Source: Spirochaetales bacterium (GTDB taxonomy: Bacteria; Spirochaetota; Spirochaetia; JC444; Marispirochaetaceae). Taken from it: a stretch of DNA of 64,000 nucleotides. The stretch spans positions 18,423 to 82,422 of the forward strand of contig JAFGQL010000158.1 in the NCBI GenBank assembly GCA_016935695.1, given 5' to 3'. This document shows positions 17,046-24,960 of this stretch, one piece after another. Position 1 is the first letter of the stretch. Every line of letters starts with the position of its first letter. The position numbers and the translations under genes are program-made. The notes under the pieces were generated by a model that was not told the DNA's origin, ran no database searches, and worked only from the letters and a program-made list of their open reading frames with translations.

Positions 17046-17376
17046 TCCCCCCCTGTCTTTCGCCGGCAGAATCAGAGCCCTTCTAAAGGCGGTCCCCCGT
17101 GGCTGCGTTGCCACCTATGGACAGATAGCTCAGCTCGCCGGCAACCCGTCCGGTACAAGAGCGGTGGTATGGATCCTTTCATCATCCGGCACCAGCCATG
17201 TGCTTCCCTGGCACAGGATAATCAGCGCCCGGGGAGTCATCTCAACAAAAGGTGATACCCAGGCCCGCCTGTTACAGGAGGAGGGAGTGGCTGTTAAGGA
17301 TAACTGGGTAGACCTTTCCGTTTACCGTTGGCAGCCTCCGGCCGCACTGATAGACTTTATTTTCAGTGACGGCTAA
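17029..17376 (+). CDS. Alkyltransferase-like (ATL) protein, non-catalytic O6-alkylguanine binder
   Basis: This is a 115-residue protein with the DNA-binding domain of O6-alkylguanine-DNA alkyltransferases. The catalytic motif PCHR is replaced by PWHR (60-63), so the acceptor Cys is Trp, exactly as in known ATL proteins. The flipping Tyr (Y30, CVATYGQIA) and the Arg finger (R44, GTRAVV) are kept. ATL proteins bind O6-alkylguanine and hand it to nucleotide excision repair. The frame is open upstream within murE, but GTG at 17029 is the first start that gives the family length; it overlaps murE by 17 bp. The exact start is moderately certain. Confidence 0.88.
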   Translation: MTQPGNPPLSFAGRIRALLKAVPRGCVATYGQIAQLAGNPSGTRAVVWILSSSGTSHVLPWHRIISARGVISTKGDTQARLLQEEGVAVKDNWVDLSVYRWQPPAALIDFIFSDG

Positions 17377-17408
17377 AGCACCTCAGTACAAAAGGAAGGG
17401 GCGGGGTC

Positions 17409-18566
17409 TTAGATGTACATGCGGAGGGTTATCACGGTGAGATCATCGTGTCCGATGAAGCTGACATTGGATTCAAACCTCATATCAACCTTCCTGCAGG
17501 CTTCATCCAGATAAGATATGTAAAACAACCCGAGTTCATTCCCCGGCCCGTCCTGGGACTGGGTATAAAACTCGGTGAGGCTTTTTTCTTTAAGGTTCAG
17601 GTCCTTTTTCACGTCTATTTTTTCTTTCAATGCCCGGTATTTACTGTCCCGGTTATAGATGGTCACTTCCATTTGCTCAACACCCGAAGTCTGGTTAGTA
17701 TGAAAGCTTTTTATTTTCCACGAAACATACATGAAGTCATTCTTGGTTTTTACCAGCAGCATTTTCCGAATGGAATCATCTGCCAGAATCTGGTCCATGT
17801 TGTATGACTTCCCCAGCTCTTTTTGTGCGTAGGTTTTCAGTTTTGTATTTTCTGTCAAGGCCAGAAGTTCCATGAACATGAGTGCGAAATATTCTGGAAT
17901 ACTGTTTTTTTTGAGAAAAGAGGAAATTGCTTCACAGATATAATGTATGATCTTGAAGTAATCTTTCTGCTCATAAAACTGCAACAGTACAAACCATACA
18001 ATCGGATTCAGACTCGACAGGAGCTTTTCACTGAACAGAAGCTGGACATTCTTTTCACCGGGAAGAAGACCCGCATCGTTATTGATCATCTGTTTGAGAG
18101 GAGACATGATAATTGCCTTTATGGTTTTCATGTTCTCGGGACTGCCGTTTATGATCTTTTTGACTGCTTCTTCATTCAGCTGTCTGTCCTCGGCGATAAT
18201 ACTGGCCGGATTTGCCCTGTTCCAGGTACGGACCATTTCGCTTTTACACAACTCTACGTAAATGCTTTCATTGAACTTTTTGTAAAACCTTGAATACATT
18301 ACCAGTTTAGAAAAATCCAGGATTTCAGCCCGTGAATCTATATAATTAGCAGAAGCCATCTCTATACCGGCGATATAGTCCATCTGCAGCAACTTCTGTA
18401 TGGTGGGTGCCGTATATTCATCCATTGATATACCGTAGGCAGTGGAGCCGTCGGCCATTTTGAACCGGCTCATTTTTTTATTATTTTTCAGAAAAAAGTT
18501 TTCACCCTCTTCCGTCAAAATGAGCTTGATCGGTAATTGGAATGTGGTTTTCCTGTTCCCCGCCAT
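17409..18566 (-). CDS. Protein of unknown function
   Basis: I do not recognise this protein of about 385 residues. It is Lys-rich, has no signal peptide, and contains repeated helical stretches with one amphipathic segment (VWFVLLQFYEQKDYFKIIHY). It ends in a short beta-rich piece (FIGHDDLTVITLRMYI). The frame is open to TTG at 18590, overlapping the nitroreductase gene by 7 bp, but ATG at 18566, preceded by GAGGG, is preferred. It appears co-transcribed with that gene. Codon use is slightly more AT-rich than its neighbours. Confidence 0.7.
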   Translation of the reverse strand: MAGNRKTTFQLPIKLILTEEGENFFLKNNKKMSRFKMADGSTAYGISMDEYTAPTIQKLLQMDYIAGIEMASANYIDSRAEILDFSKLVMYSRFYKKFNESIYVELCKSEMVRTWNRANPASIIAEDRQLNEEAVKKIINGSPENMKTIKAIIMSPLKQMINNDAGLLPGEKNVQLLFSEKLLSSLNPIVWFVLLQFYEQKDYFKIIHYICEAISSFLKKNSIPEYFALMFMELLALTENTKLKTYAQKELGKSYNMDQILADDSIRKMLLVKTKNDFMYVSWKIKSFHTNQTSGVEQMEVTIYNRDSKYRALKEKIDVKKDLNLKEKSLTEFYTQSQDGPGNELGLFYISYLDEACRKVDMRFESNVSFIGHDDLTVITLRMYI

Positions 18567-18583
18567 ATTACGTTGTGCCCTCG

Positions 18584-19093
18584 CTACCAATGATTAAATG
18601 AAGATACTTCATGCAGACTTTTCTTTTCTTTCGGCAGTCCTCTGGAACCTGCCTTTCCTACCAGAAGGAGCATGACAACCTTCATGGAATAAGGAACAGA
18701 AACAATTTCCCGTACTTTTGTTTCGTCGTAGGTAGAAATATAACACGTGGCGTATCCCAGACTTTCAGCCTGAAGAAGCATGAATGCAGAGGCTATCGAA
18801 ATATCGATCGGGTAGGACAATTGCCCGTTCGGCATACGGTAATCGATATTTGTCGTGCACAGAGCAATGATAAGCGATGCGCTTCCCACATGCTCCTGGC
18901 CGAAGGCAGCATTCTGTATTCCTTTTTTTGTCTCGCTGTCATTGATCACAATGAACCGCCAGGCTTGTCTGTTCTTGGCAGAGGGGGCCCTTCTTCCTGC
19001 ATCCAGTATCAGAGTAATATCCTGATCACCGACCGGTTCATCTAAAAAATCAGTACAGCTGAATCTGCGTTCTATCTGTGGTAATAGCTTCAC
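18584..19093 (-). CDS. Nitroreductase-family flavoprotein
   Basis: This is a protein of about 169 residues of the FMN-dependent nitroreductase fold. Signatures: IERRFSCTDFLDEPV and ILDAGRRAPSAKNRQAWRF at the N-terminus (FMN-phosphate binding Arg/Ser), SIASAFMLLQAESLGYATCYI in the middle and VVMLLLVGKAG near the end. It reduces an unknown substrate with NAD(P)H. GTG at 19093, 6 bp after AGGGGG, fits better than the TTG/GTG codons 36 bp further upstream, which lack a ribosome-binding site. At 169 residues it is at the short end of the family. Confidence 0.87.
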   Translation of the reverse strand: MKLLPQIERRFSCTDFLDEPVGDQDITLILDAGRRAPSAKNRQAWRFIVINDSETKKGIQNAAFGQEHVGSASLIIALCTTNIDYRMPNGQLSYPIDISIASAFMLLQAESLGYATCYISTYDETKVREIVSVPYSMKVVMLLLVGKAGSRGLPKEKKSLHEVSSFNHW

Positions 19094-19140
19094 TGTCTGC
19101 CCCCTGTTATCGTACTGTCCTTCCACCAACTTGACCGCCC

Positions 19141-21375
19141 ATGTCTATTCATCTATTCTGTTTCTCGATGAAGAAAATTTCTGCAGCTATATTTCTGGTC
19201 CTATTATCGGCTGCAACCCTATATTCACAAAGCTTATTGCGAACATCCGTTGAAGAGATTTTAACATCCGTGACGAATATTACAAGTATGTATCCGCGCT
19301 TGGAGGGATCTGCGGCGGAAAACAGTACTGTTTCGTACATCATTGAAGAGCTTAAACCCTACAACATACATTTTCAGTCATCGAATTTCCTGAACATGCA
19401 GGACAATCATTCTTTCAGCCAAATTCTCGAAGCCTCTTTACCGGGTAAAAGCCCTCAGACATTGGTGATTGTTGTACCGCTAAACCACGGAGTCGATGTA
19501 TCGATTGAAAACGACGGAGCAATCAATATTGGTCTGGGCATAGCAATTCTAAAGGAATTCTCCAAGCGTGAACTGCCTATCAGTTTGAAAGTACTGTTCC
19601 TTGGAGCCGAATTCGGTGAAGGAAAGGAATACCCCCTCGGAAGCAGACAATATCTATCCGCCTTTTATCCGATAGAGAGCCATATCTTCATGTATTTGAA
19701 CCTGAAGCGTATTCCTTCCAGAATTCTTATCCGCTCGGGAGGCACCGGGGTAGTAAGTCCCTATTGGTTCATAGAGCGCATCCGCAAAGCACTCGATCAC
19801 AGCGGCCTTTTTTATCTGCTCAAGGGAAATGAAAATCAGCTATATCGTCTAAGTCTTTGGGATTCACAACCGGTCATAGATGAATACCTGCAACAGGGGT
19901 ATCCTGCAGTAAGCATAGAGGGTCTTTACACAGATGAACGGGTGAATGTGTCCGAATGGTATTACGGTTTTTTTTCATTCATGGATCGTTTTATACAAGA
20001 AAACCGGGACGGTTTCATTGAAGAATGGGACAAACATTATCTGTTTTTTCAGCTCAGGTCCTGGTCATTCATCATTACCGAAAAATTACTGGTTCTATTG
20101 TTCATTGCCAGCATCATCATTCCTCTCTCCTACCCTTTCATATTTACTAAAAGATTTAAACGCTACCTGAAGTCTCTGGCAAGGAACTTTTGGGATCTCC
20201 CTGTAATTTTTGCGGGAATCTTCCTGTTTTTTCTGGCAGGAACGATACTTGTCTATATGCTTTTATACCTGCGCGGCTCCGATGTGATCTGGCAAAAATT
20301 CCCGGTCCGCTTTTTCGTGATGAAAGTATCGATATCTTTAGTTTTGTTTTCATTTCTCTTCGGGGTACTCAAGAAAGTCCCGTTTTCTAAAAACTCCACA
20401 TTCTACACGTCTTCTGCCCTTCTGCTGATCACCATCAACATATTAGTCTTATCCGGCCGCAATATCTCATTGAGTTACTATCTTTTATGGGCCTTGTTTT
20501 TTTCCTTTCTCTTCACTCTTGCCCGAAGCAAATGGCTAAAACTCGGAAGCCTTGTTGTCAGCATGTTTTTCCTGGTTAAACTCCTTATAGATATATTCTC
20601 TGTGCCTGCCATGCAACTGATTGAATTCCTGCTTCTCTCTCCGGTAAAAGGCAATCTGATAATTTCATCCAACATCATGCCCTTCCTTCTCATGCTAATA
20701 CGTCTGGACTTCCTTTTCCGGCATCGGGCCCTCAAGCGCCAGAAAGTATTCATGCGCAGTTTCGGTGTCATACTGGGATGCGCGACCATAGGTATTCTGG
20801 TCTCTCTCATACTTGTAGATCCCTATTCACAAGCAGATCCGCAGCCGGTGCTCATACGTGAGTACCGTAACCTGAATACCGACGAGATGGAGATACACAT
20901 CTCGTCGGAAGCGCCGTTTCGTGACCTTCTTGTCGGGATAAAGGAACTTGGCTACCCGATCATTTCAGGATTCAAGGATTATTCGACGGTGGTTTACAAT
21001 TTTGACCAGCCCCTGGAAATAGATACCAGTAAAAACGTATTTTTAAGCAGAGAGAACATTACACTGCGGATCTCATCATCCAGAAAAGTAAAATCCCTAA
21101 CCCTGTCCTTTGATATTTCAGACCCCATAATATACGATGCAAATTTTCCTTACACCCTTTCCCCGTCAGACAATACCGCGGTTCTTCATATAGGCACATC
21201 ACCGCCGAACCCTCTCGTCATTGAATTGACAGTTCCGCAAAATGACATTCAGATACTTCGTTTGGAAGGAGAGCTCTACCCTGAGAAAGAAGACAGTCAA
21301 GTGATCTCCGGTAAGGATATACGTGTACACATCAAGAAAGAATTTTCATATACATTTGACGTACGCGGGCTCTGA
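19141..21375 (+). CDS. Large membrane protein with degenerate M28 peptidase-like domain
   Basis: This 744-residue protein has a signal peptide or anchor (ISAAIFLVLLSAATLYS), an extracytoplasmic domain of about 280 residues, then seven or eight membrane segments (about 305-560) and a C-terminal beta-rich exposed domain. The first domain follows the M28 aminopeptidase layout (VVPLNHGVD for the metal-binding H-x-D, GAINIGLGIAIL for the A-D-N/SG loop, FLGAEFGEGKEYPLGS for the E-E-x-G-x-x-GS loop). Key ligands are changed: the loop Asp is Asn and the Glu-Glu pair is Glu-Phe, so catalysis is doubtful. A second possible start (MKKIS) lies at 19168. Confidence 0.75.
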   Translation: MSIHLFCFSMKKISAAIFLVLLSAATLYSQSLLRTSVEEILTSVTNITSMYPRLEGSAAENSTVSYIIEELKPYNIHFQSSNFLNMQDNHSFSQILEASLPGKSPQTLVIVVPLNHGVDVSIENDGAINIGLGIAILKEFSKRELPISLKVLFLGAEFGEGKEYPLGSRQYLSAFYPIESHIFMYLNLKRIPSRILIRSGGTGVVSPYWFIERIRKALDHSGLFYLLKGNENQLYRLSLWDSQPVIDEYLQQGYPAVSIEGLYTDERVNVSEWYYGFFSFMDRFIQENRDGFIEEWDKHYLFFQLRSWSFIITEKLLVLLFIASIIIPLSYPFIFTKRFKRYLKSLARNFWDLPVIFAGIFLFFLAGTILVYMLLYLRGSDVIWQKFPVRFFVMKVSISLVLFSFLFGVLKKVPFSKNSTFYTSSALLLITINILVLSGRNISLSYYLLWALFFSFLFTLARSKWLKLGSLVVSMFFLVKLLIDIFSVPAMQLIEFLLLSPVKGNLIISSNIMPFLLMLIRLDFLFRHRALKRQKVFMRSFGVILGCATIGILVSLILVDPYSQADPQPVLIREYRNLNTDEMEIHISSEAPFRDLLVGIKELGYPIISGFKDYSTVVYNFDQPLEIDTSKNVFLSRENITLRISSSRKVKSLTLSFDISDPIIYDANFPYTLSPSDNTAVLHIGTSPPNPLVIELTVPQNDIQILRLEGELYPEKEDSQVISGKDIRVHIKKEFSYTFDVRGL

Positions 21376-21384
21376 TAGTATACT
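21356..21384 (+). promoter_or_regulatory. Strong promoter of the 21.4-21.6 kb small transcript
   Basis: TTGACG (21356-21361), a 17-bp spacer and TATACT (21379-21384). It overlaps the end of the preceding gene and drives only the non-coding interval that ends at the terminator at 21594. Confidence 0.7.
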
Positions 21385-21412
21385 TTAACCAGGACTACAT
21401 AACGGAGGGTAT

Positions 21413-21481
21413 ATGGAAAGCCCACCAAAAAATACAGGCCGGATTATTCCGGCAGCCTTACATGAACTACATATTTTCTGA
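21413..21481 (+). CDS. Possible 22-residue small protein inside the small transcript
   Basis: ATG at 21413 follows GGAGG by only 4 bp and opens a 22-codon frame (MESPPKNTGRIIPAALHELH and two more residues). It covers the first hairpin of the candidate RNA. It could be a small protein, a leader peptide or chance. The short spacing and lack of known relatives keep confidence low. Confidence 0.25.
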   Translation: MESPPKNTGRIIPAALHELHIF

Positions 21482-21593
21482 TTTACATCTTTTATGATGT
21501 ACAGTGGTTAGATAAAAGGCGTATTGCACGCTTTAACAGTGAGTCAGATTTGGCGGCTTCAATGGTTTATCCATAGCAACGTCACTGATTCTT

Positions 21594-21621
21594 AAAGCCG
21601 GATGATTTCCGGCTTTTTTTT
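21594..21621 (+). terminator. Rho-independent terminator of the small transcript
   Basis: AAAGCCGGA (21594-21602) pairs with TCCGGCTTT (21608-21616) around a 5-nt loop and runs into eight T. Confidence 0.9.
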
Positions 21622-21868
21622 GTGCTCATTCTTTATTCATGAACACCCTTGTTTTTTGCCAATATCTCCATTATATTTATTATATGCAAATGCTTCCCTT
21701 CCTGGAGTACAGGATATTTTCATTTCTACGGCAATTCAAACTGCTGCCAGAAAATTTCCATCTAAAACCCGTAAAGAGAGTCTATCTCACGTTGGTAATG
21801 ACCGCAACGGAAGCGGAACACCTGCGGGTATACCTTCGAAATTAATAAAGGAAAAATCTTTTTGCGCA

Positions 21869-22504
21869 TCACCCCGCACAGACAGAAACAGCTGTTTCAG
21901 CAGCACTCGCCGCATCAGGAGCATAAAAATCGGCGCCGATGGTCTCACAGAATGACTGGGATACGGGGGCTCCTCCGACAAGAATTTTAACCGTGTCGCG
22001 TATGCCAGAATCATTTGCGGCTTTTATGACATTCGCCATTTCCGTCATGGTCGTGGTCAACAGCGCAGAACAGGCAATAATATCTGCTTTGGCTTCCTGA
22101 GCCTTTGTAATGAAATTCTGGGCCGGAACATCGACGCCGATGTCAATGACATTCAAACCCTTCCCTTCCATCATGATTTTCACCAGGTTTTTGCCAATAT
22201 CATGCAGATCGCCTTTGACGGTACCAAGGATTACCGTGCCCTTGGATTCAACCGATTCTCCCGCCAATGCAGGTTTCAACAATGCGATCCCGGCATTCAT
22301 TGCTCTTGCGGCAATCAGTACCTCCGGAATGAACACCTGGTTGTTCTTGAATTTTTCACCTATAACTCCCATCCCTGCAAGTAAGCCGTTTTCCAGTATT
22401 TCCTTTGCGCTTACTCCCTCATCCAGGGCGGCAGTCACAAGGTCGGACACTTCTTTTGCGCGTCCCTTTTGAAGTAATTCTGACATAGCTTGCAAATCAG
22501 CCAT
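21869..22504 (-). CDS. Methyltransferase-cognate corrinoid (B12-binding) protein
   Basis: This 211-residue protein is of the MtbC/MttC/MetH-like type. An N-terminal helical cap domain (residues 1-85, with GMGVIGEKF and FIPEVLIAARAM) precedes a Rossmann B12 domain. The latter has GTVKGDLHDIGKN, in which the DxHxxG His replaces dimethylbenzimidazole as lower cobalt ligand, then SALLTTTM and VGGAPVS. It carries a methyl group between a substrate methyltransferase and an acceptor. ATG at 22504 follows AGGAG by 9 bp. The adjacent gene is the activator that rescues Co(II), but no methyltransferase lies near. Confidence 0.93.
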   Translation of the reverse strand: MADLQAMSELLQKGRAKEVSDLVTAALDEGVSAKEILENGLLAGMGVIGEKFKNNQVFIPEVLIAARAMNAGIALLKPALAGESVESKGTVILGTVKGDLHDIGKNLVKIMMEGKGLNVIDIGVDVPAQNFITKAQEAKADIIACSALLTTTMTEMANVIKAANDSGIRDTVKILVGGAPVSQSFCETIGADFYAPDAASAAETAVSVCAG

Positions 22505-22561
22505 AGGTATAATCTCCTGTAATTGTACAGTTGTAGTATGTATACGCCGAAGTATGGACAC

Positions 22562-22589
22562 AGTGTACTATAGATTCCCGGTAATTCAA
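22562..22589 (-). promoter_or_regulatory. Promoter of the corrinoid protein gene
   Basis: On the minus strand TTGAAT (22589-22584), a 16-bp spacer and TACACT (22567-22562), giving a leader of about 50 nt. It suggests the corrinoid gene can be expressed apart from its upstream activator gene. Confidence 0.45.
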
Positions 22590-22612
22590 GATTTATTAAC
22601 CATTTTTTCCTT

Positions 22613-24403
22613 TCAGGGAAACATCATGTGTTCCATGAAGTACTCATTGAAGGTGTGGTTCCCCGACAACTCTATATAATGTGCCCCCTGGGCGATACCC
22701 TGCGCTTTGCATAATGCTGACTCATCAAGAAGTACTTCCAGAGCTCCTTCTCCCGAACTGTTTCCGGAAAACTCAATTTTCCCTGCCCATGAAGGATTGA
22801 ACAAGCCGATTGCCATGGCATTTTCCACATCTATATAATTCCCGAACGCTCCCGCAACACATACGCGCGCAATCCGTTCCCGATCAATTCCAGAAGTATC
22901 GATCAGGGCTTCTATACCTGCGCGGACTGCGGCCTTTGCAAGTTGAACTTCCCGCAGGTCTTTCTGGGTAATACGGACTTTATCCGAAAGCTCTATGTAC
23001 AGCTCATTCTCCAGCTGCTTCACCTGAACGCCACAGGCTTCGGTACCTTCGGGTGCGAAGGCTCCGGTTTCATCGACTAAGTCTTTCCTCCGCAAAACCG
23101 CGACAAGGTCTATGATGCCGGATCCGCAGATTCCCACAGGTACTTTGTCATGAATAGTCTCATACCTGATTTTTTTGCCGTCTATGCGCACGGAAAATAC
23201 TGCACCTGCGATTCCGCCTGTCCCGCAGGAAAGATGGGCTCCTTCAAAAGCCGGGCCCGCCGCAGTGGCGCAGGTGTATAAAACCTCCCTGTTCCCCAAT
23301 GCAACTTCTCCGTTCGTACCCAGGTCTACAAAAAGAGTAATTTCCTGCAAGCGGTACATTCCCGAAGACAGGATGCCCGAGGTAATATCCCCTCCCACGA
23401 AAGCGGCAATGGATGGCATGAGTACGGTGAGCCCTTTTGGATGAACAGAAGCAAAGAGTTCGTCATTTCTTACGGTAAGGGATTCCAGAAAAGCCGGAGT
23501 GAACGGGCTTACACCGAGCTGCCGGACAGGTACTCCTGCAAGAAAGTGCAGCATTGCCGTATTACCTGAACAGACGATCATATGAATGTGCAACGGGTCT
23601 ACTCCACAGGAGCCGCAAACATTGCGGATCATACAATCCACCTCGTTCCGGACAGCTGTTGAAAGGACCTCCACACCTCTGGTATTTGCGTAGTGTATCC
23701 GGCTGATAACGTCGGCGCCGCAGCTGCGCTGAGGATTAAGAGATGAAGTGGTACCCGTTATGTTTCCTGTATGGAGGTCCACAAGATACAGGACCATGGT
23801 AGTAGTACCTATATCCACAGCCGCCCCGAAATGAACCGGCCCCCGGGCGCCCCCGAGAATACGGTTCTGCCACACAAGAAAATAATGTGGCTGATCGGGA
23901 GTATCCATACAGGCAGCCATATCCTGAACCACACTGACAGATTCCCCGGCAGAAACACTTCCTGATACACCCGCAAAACTCGAAAGGACCGCAGAAACAT
24001 GATCGCGGAAGACAGTATCAGGCCCTTTCGGCAGGTTCACGGGGACCAGTGTAACCGCAGGTTTCAGACTCCTCACCGCAAAGGAGGTATCCTCAAGTAT
24101 CTTTACCGCCCCCGCGTCCAGAATATAGATTTCGGCCTCTCCTGCGATCTTTGCTGCGCAACTTAGCCGGAAGCCTTCTTTTATCCGTTTTTCATCCAGC
24201 AGTCGCAGCTCTTCTTCACCTGGCTCGGAAACAGCCCCGTGTACCTTCACCAGGCATTTACCGCAGGTCCTTGCGCCGCCGCAGGGCGCATGAATACCGG
24301 AAATTCCTGCGTGTCTGAGGGCATCCAGAATTATCGTTTCATGTCGAACTCTTATCTTCTGTTTTTTGTTTCCCTGGTGTACGGTAACTGTATGGGTTTT
24401 CAT
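22613..24403 (-). CDS. Reductive activator of corrinoid proteins (RACo/RamA-like, DUF4445)
   Basis: This 596-residue protein has an N-terminal plant-type [2Fe-2S] ferredoxin domain (APCGGARTCGKCLV near residues 38-52 and FRLSCAAKI as fourth Cys). A linker follows, then an ASKHA-type ATPase domain (VDIGTTTMVLYLVD near 205, SGNTAMLHFLAG, VDLGTNGEVALGN, CGTGGIAGAVFSV, GAFGNYIDVENA). This family uses ATP to lower the barrier for re-reducing Co(II) corrinoid. It lies directly upstream of the corrinoid gene on the same strand, its natural substrate. Confidence 0.93.
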   Translation of the reverse strand: MKTHTVTVHQGNKKQKIRVRHETIILDALRHAGISGIHAPCGGARTCGKCLVKVHGAVSEPGEEELRLLDEKRIKEGFRLSCAAKIAGEAEIYILDAGAVKILEDTSFAVRSLKPAVTLVPVNLPKGPDTVFRDHVSAVLSSFAGVSGSVSAGESVSVVQDMAACMDTPDQPHYFLVWQNRILGGARGPVHFGAAVDIGTTTMVLYLVDLHTGNITGTTSSLNPQRSCGADVISRIHYANTRGVEVLSTAVRNEVDCMIRNVCGSCGVDPLHIHMIVCSGNTAMLHFLAGVPVRQLGVSPFTPAFLESLTVRNDELFASVHPKGLTVLMPSIAAFVGGDITSGILSSGMYRLQEITLFVDLGTNGEVALGNREVLYTCATAAGPAFEGAHLSCGTGGIAGAVFSVRIDGKKIRYETIHDKVPVGICGSGIIDLVAVLRRKDLVDETGAFAPEGTEACGVQVKQLENELYIELSDKVRITQKDLREVQLAKAAVRAGIEALIDTSGIDRERIARVCVAGAFGNYIDVENAMAIGLFNPSWAGKIEFSGNSSGEGALEVLLDESALCKAQGIAQGAHYIELSGNHTFNEYFMEHMMFP

Positions 24404-24505
24404 GGCTGCTCCCGTTCATCCCGTACCTGATTTACAGGCACATTGATCAAAATAATAGTATGCCGTTCATTCCGAGGCAAGGCGCGGATCACAGATACAA
24501 AACAA

Positions 24506-24534
24506 TTGACTTGCACTGGTTAAAGGATGATACT
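24506..24534 (+). promoter_or_regulatory. Promoter upstream of the PilZ gene
   Basis: TTGACT (24506-24511), a 17-bp spacer and GATACT (24529-24534). TATACT at 24562 is a second possible -10 without a good -35. The rest of 24404-24596 shows nothing else. Confidence 0.5.
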
Positions 24535-24596
24535 ATATGAAGAAAGCCGCAGTGCAGACAGGTATACTTTAAACATGCGGCCCAGGCAGAATAAAA

Positions 24597-24953
24597 ATGG
24601 AAGACCAGGAAAAACGAAAATTCAGCAGAGCCCATTTTCACGGTAACGGCGTTCTATTGAAAGGGAGCGTTCAGTACCCGGTACAGGTGGAAGATTTGTC
24701 CCTCCGGGGGGTGCTCATATCTTGTGACCAGCACCTTCAACTTCATGAAGAAGTACGTTTTCACCTGATACTGACACATTCGGATATAGTGATCGAAACT
24801 GAAGGCGTAGTTGTCCATAAACATGGCAGAGAATACGGAATCAAATTCACACTGGTTGATGCCGAGGGCATGATTCACCTGCGGAGCATCATGGAATACA
24901 ATACCGAAGATTTTTCGGGAATTGAAAACGAACTTTTTTTCCTGAAAAACTGA
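24597..24953 (+). CDS. PilZ-domain protein
   Basis: This is a 118-residue single-domain protein. It has the c-di-GMP binding signature of PilZ: RKFSRAHF (RxxxR) at residues 7-14 and DLSLRGVLIS (D/N-x-S-x-x-G) near 38-47, with the usual beta-barrel strands after (RFHLIL, IETEGVVVHKHGREYGIKF). Both motifs are intact, so it should bind c-di-GMP. It has its own promoter and is followed after 7 bp by the convergent aat gene. Its target is unknown; motility is a common one. Confidence 0.88.
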   Translation: MEDQEKRKFSRAHFHGNGVLLKGSVQYPVQVEDLSLRGVLISCDQHLQLHEEVRFHLILTHSDIVIETEGVVVHKHGREYGIKFTLVDAEGMIHLRSIMEYNTEDFSGIENELFFLKN

Positions 24954-24960
24954 ACATTCC

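Larger units (their letters stand above)
21391..21621 (+). ncRNA. Candidate structured small RNA (about 230 nt)
   Basis: The interval between the 744-residue membrane protein and the corrinoid gene contains a promoter, several hairpins and a strong terminator, but no large gene. Hairpins seen: GCCGGA/TCCGGC at 21438-21453, TACATC/GATGTA at 21484-21501, and CAGTGA/TCACTG closing 21537-21587. The 5' hairpin has the same GCCGGA-TCCGGC core as the terminator, so the two could pair alternatively. It does not match RNase P, SRP, tmRNA or 6S features that I can recognise. From 21622 to 21868 I see nothing with support. The 5' end is predicted from the promoter. Confidence 0.5.

Noticed and set aside
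21391-21621. tmRNA or 6S RNA
   Set aside because: There is no tRNA-like end or tag frame for tmRNA, and the 5' and 3' ends do not pair as in 6S RNA.
21639-21845. 68-codon frame after the small transcript terminator
   Set aside because: No ribosome-binding site, no promoter and an unremarkable composition; it runs into the antisense of the corrinoid gene end.
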